Positions 6,368-7,641 of a stretch of DNA of 7,641 bases are shown piece by piece; position 1 is the first letter of the stretch, and the number at the start of each line of letters is the position of its first letter. The position numbers and the translations under genes were made by a program. The stretch comes from Vitreoscilla sp. (GTDB lineage Bacteria > Pseudomonadota > Gammaproteobacteria > Burkholderiales > Burkholderiaceae), in NCBI GenBank assembly GCA_014378125.1, contig JACMOG010000419.1:1-7641 (forward strand), written 5' to 3'. Under the pieces are notes generated by a model that had not been told where the DNA came from, made no database searches, and worked only from the letters and a program-made list of their open reading frames with translations.

Positions 6368-6693
6368 CCGCCTGGATGACCGTCGCCGCGATCGCCGGCC
6401 TCACGGTGATCAGCGTCGTGACGCGCGGCTTCTTCATGATCCCCGATCGCGAGGTGCCGATCCCCGCGTGGCTGCGCGAGGCACTGCGCTACGCACCACT
6501 GGCGGCCCTGGTGGCCGTGCTGCTGCCCGAGATCGCCATGACGGGCGACCATCTCATTGCCACCTGGAGGGACGCGCGCCTCTACGCGACCGTCGTCGGC
6601 ATCGCGGTGTTCGCCACCACCCGCAGCCTGCTCGGGACGATACTCGCGGGTACGGCGGTGCTGCTGGCGCTGCGACTGGGCCTGGGCTGGTAG
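6364..6693 (+). CDS. azlD: AzlD family branched-chain amino acid permease, small subunit
   Basis: This 109-residue hydrophobic protein has the size and position of AzlD (YgaH in E. coli), the small partner of AzlC. About four membrane segments can be seen, near 4-20, 44-60, 70-84 and 88-107, with the family-like SVVTRGFFMIP at 17-27 and LREALRYAPLAALVAVLLPE at 37-56. Its ATG lies in the last codons of azlC (ATGA overlap), and AAGGAGG immediately upstream is the strongest ribosome-binding site in the window. This fits production of both subunits from one mRNA. pgk begins 39 bases after the stop. Confidence 0.9.
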   Translation: MTAWMTVAAIAGLTVISVVTRGFFMIPDREVPIPAWLREALRYAPLAALVAVLLPEIAMTGDHLIATWRDARLYATVVGIAVFATTRSLLGTILAGTAVLLALRLGLGW

Positions 6694-6732
6694 GCCTTCC
6701 AACTCTTCTTTTCTTCGGACCGCGTGAATGCC

Positions 6733-7641
6733 ATGACCATGAAAGTGATTCGTTTCTCCGACCTCGCGGCCTCGGGCCAGGCCAAAGGCAAGCGCGTGTT
6801 CATCCGCGCCGACCTGAACGTGCCGCAGGACGACGCCGGCAACATCACCGAGGACACGCGCGTCCGCGCCTCGGTGCCGTGCATCCGCATGGCGCTCGAC
6901 GCCGGCGCGGCGGTGATGGTCACCAGCCACCTGGGCCGTCCCACCGAGGGCGAGTTCAAGCCCGCGGATTCGCTCGCACCGGTCGCGAAGCGACTGTCCG
7001 AGCTGCTCGGCCGCGACGTGCCGCTGGTGGCCAACTGGGTCGACGGCGTGGACGTGAAGCCGGGCGACGTGGTGCTGCTGGAGAACTGCCGCGTCAACAA
7101 GGGCGAGAAGAAGAACGACCCCGTGCTCGCGAAGAAGATGGCCGCGCTGTGCGACATCTTCGTCAACGACGCGTTCGGCACCGCGCACCGCGCCGAGGGC
7201 ACCACCTACGGCATCGCCGAGTACGCGCCCGTGGCCAGCGCCGGGCCGCTGCTGGCCGCCGAGGTCGACGCCATCACCCAGGCGCTCGCCGCGCCCAAGC
7301 GCCCGCTCGTGGCCATCGTGGCCGGCAGCAAGGTGAGCACCAAGCTCACCATCCTCCAAGCGCTGTCGGCCAAGGTCGACGGCCTGATCGTGGGCGGCGG
7401 CATCGCCAACACCTTCATGCTTGCGGCCGGACTGAAGATCGGCAAGAGCCTGGCCGAGCCCGACCCCATCGGCGACGCGAAGGCCGTCATCGAGGCGATG
7501 AAGGCGCGCGGCGCCGCGGTGCCCATTCCCACCGACGTGGTGGTGGCCAAGAAGTTCGCGGCGGACGCGCAGGCCACCGTGAAGGGGGCCACCGACGTGG
7601 CCGACGACGGCCTGATCCCGGGCATCCGCCCCGAGACGGGC
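6733..7641 (+). CDS. pgk: Phosphoglycerate kinase (3' end outside window)
   Basis: Pgk interconverts 1,3-bisphosphoglycerate plus ADP and 3-phosphoglycerate plus ATP in glycolysis, gluconeogenesis or the Calvin cycle. 303 residues of an expected 395 or so are visible; the frame runs off the right edge. Signatures are clear: [10 protein letters not shown] at 22-31, SHLGRP at 65-70, [15 protein letters not shown] at 115-129, AHRAE at 151-155, AGSKVSTK at 197-204 and [12 protein letters not shown] at 217-228. Substrate-binding Asp27, Asn29, Arg43, His66, Arg120 and Arg153 are all present. The start is uncertain: ATG 6733, ATG 6739 and GTG 6724 are in frame, and none has a good ribosome-binding site; homologues favour a start near MKVIRFSD. 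The short gap after azlD holds no terminator, only a pyrimidine-rich run, so pgk may be read from upstream. The last visible residues ([10 protein letters not shown], 294-303) depart from the usual family pattern. Confidence 0.96.
   Translation, partial: MTMKVIRFSDLAASGQAKGKRVFIRADLNVPQDDAGNITEDTRVRASVPCIRMALDAGAAVMVTSHLGRPTEGEFKPADSLAPVAKRLSELLGRDVPLVANWVDGVDVKPGDVVLLENCRVNKGEKKNDPVLAKKMAALCDIFVNDAFGTAHRAEGTTYGIAEYAPVASAGPLLAAEVDAITQALAAPKRPLVAIVAGSKVSTKLTILQALSAKVDGLIVGGGIANTFMLAAGLKIGKSLAEPDPIGDAKAVIEAMKARGAAVPIPTDVVVAKKFAADAQATVKGATDVADDGLIPGIRPETG

Noticed and set aside
6043..7359. 438-residue minus-strand open frame over azlC, azlD and pgk, and a 333-residue one at 5321-6322
   Set aside because: Both are His/Arg/Gly-rich mirror frames of confidently identified genes.
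1..7641. CRISPR array, tRNA, rRNA, insertion sequence, prophage or defence genes
   Set aside because: I looked for regularly spaced repeats, cloverleaf structures, transposase motifs and atypical gene content and saw none; apart from the REP pair and small hairpins the window is housekeeping DNA.

Overview
The window is a stretch of GC-rich proteobacterial chromosome. Very high GC, long spurious open frames on both strands, the betaproteobacterial flavour of the Pgk and DprA proteins, and the gene order all point to Burkholderiales. That placement is inference; genus cannot be fixed from this sequence alone.

Left half (about 1-3173), all genes on the minus strand. Reading right to left: a secreted LysM-domain protein, then dprA (DNA-processing protein of natural transformation), then smg (DUF494). 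This is the conserved proteobacterial island in which a LysM gene, dprA and smg lie beside def and fmt, usually followed by topA, which would sit beyond the left edge. smg has its own plausible promoter, placed so that the transcript would begin at or next to the start codon. The left 100 bases carry an inverted pair of REP-like hairpin repeats.

Middle (3174-3472): a 299-base divergent intergenic region that must serve both the LysM-dprA-smg transcript and the def-fmt transcript. It contains a perfect 17-bp dyad next to a consensus -35 box, and a second 16-bp dyad.

Right half (3473-7641), all genes on the plus strand: def and fmt, overlapping by one base, the formyl-methionine cycle pair; a small unrecognised lipoprotein; azlC-azlD, overlapping by four bases, a two-component branched-chain amino acid exporter; and pgk (phosphoglycerate kinase), cut off by the right edge after 303 codons. 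The azlC start codon lies inside a predicted 11-bp hairpin.

Most of the window is ordinary housekeeping DNA, and I see no defence, mobile or biosynthetic system. The points worth a second look are regulatory (probable leaderless smg, dyad at the LysM promoter, occluded azlC start), the lipoprotein of unknown function, and an unusual stretch at the end of the visible Pgk sequence.
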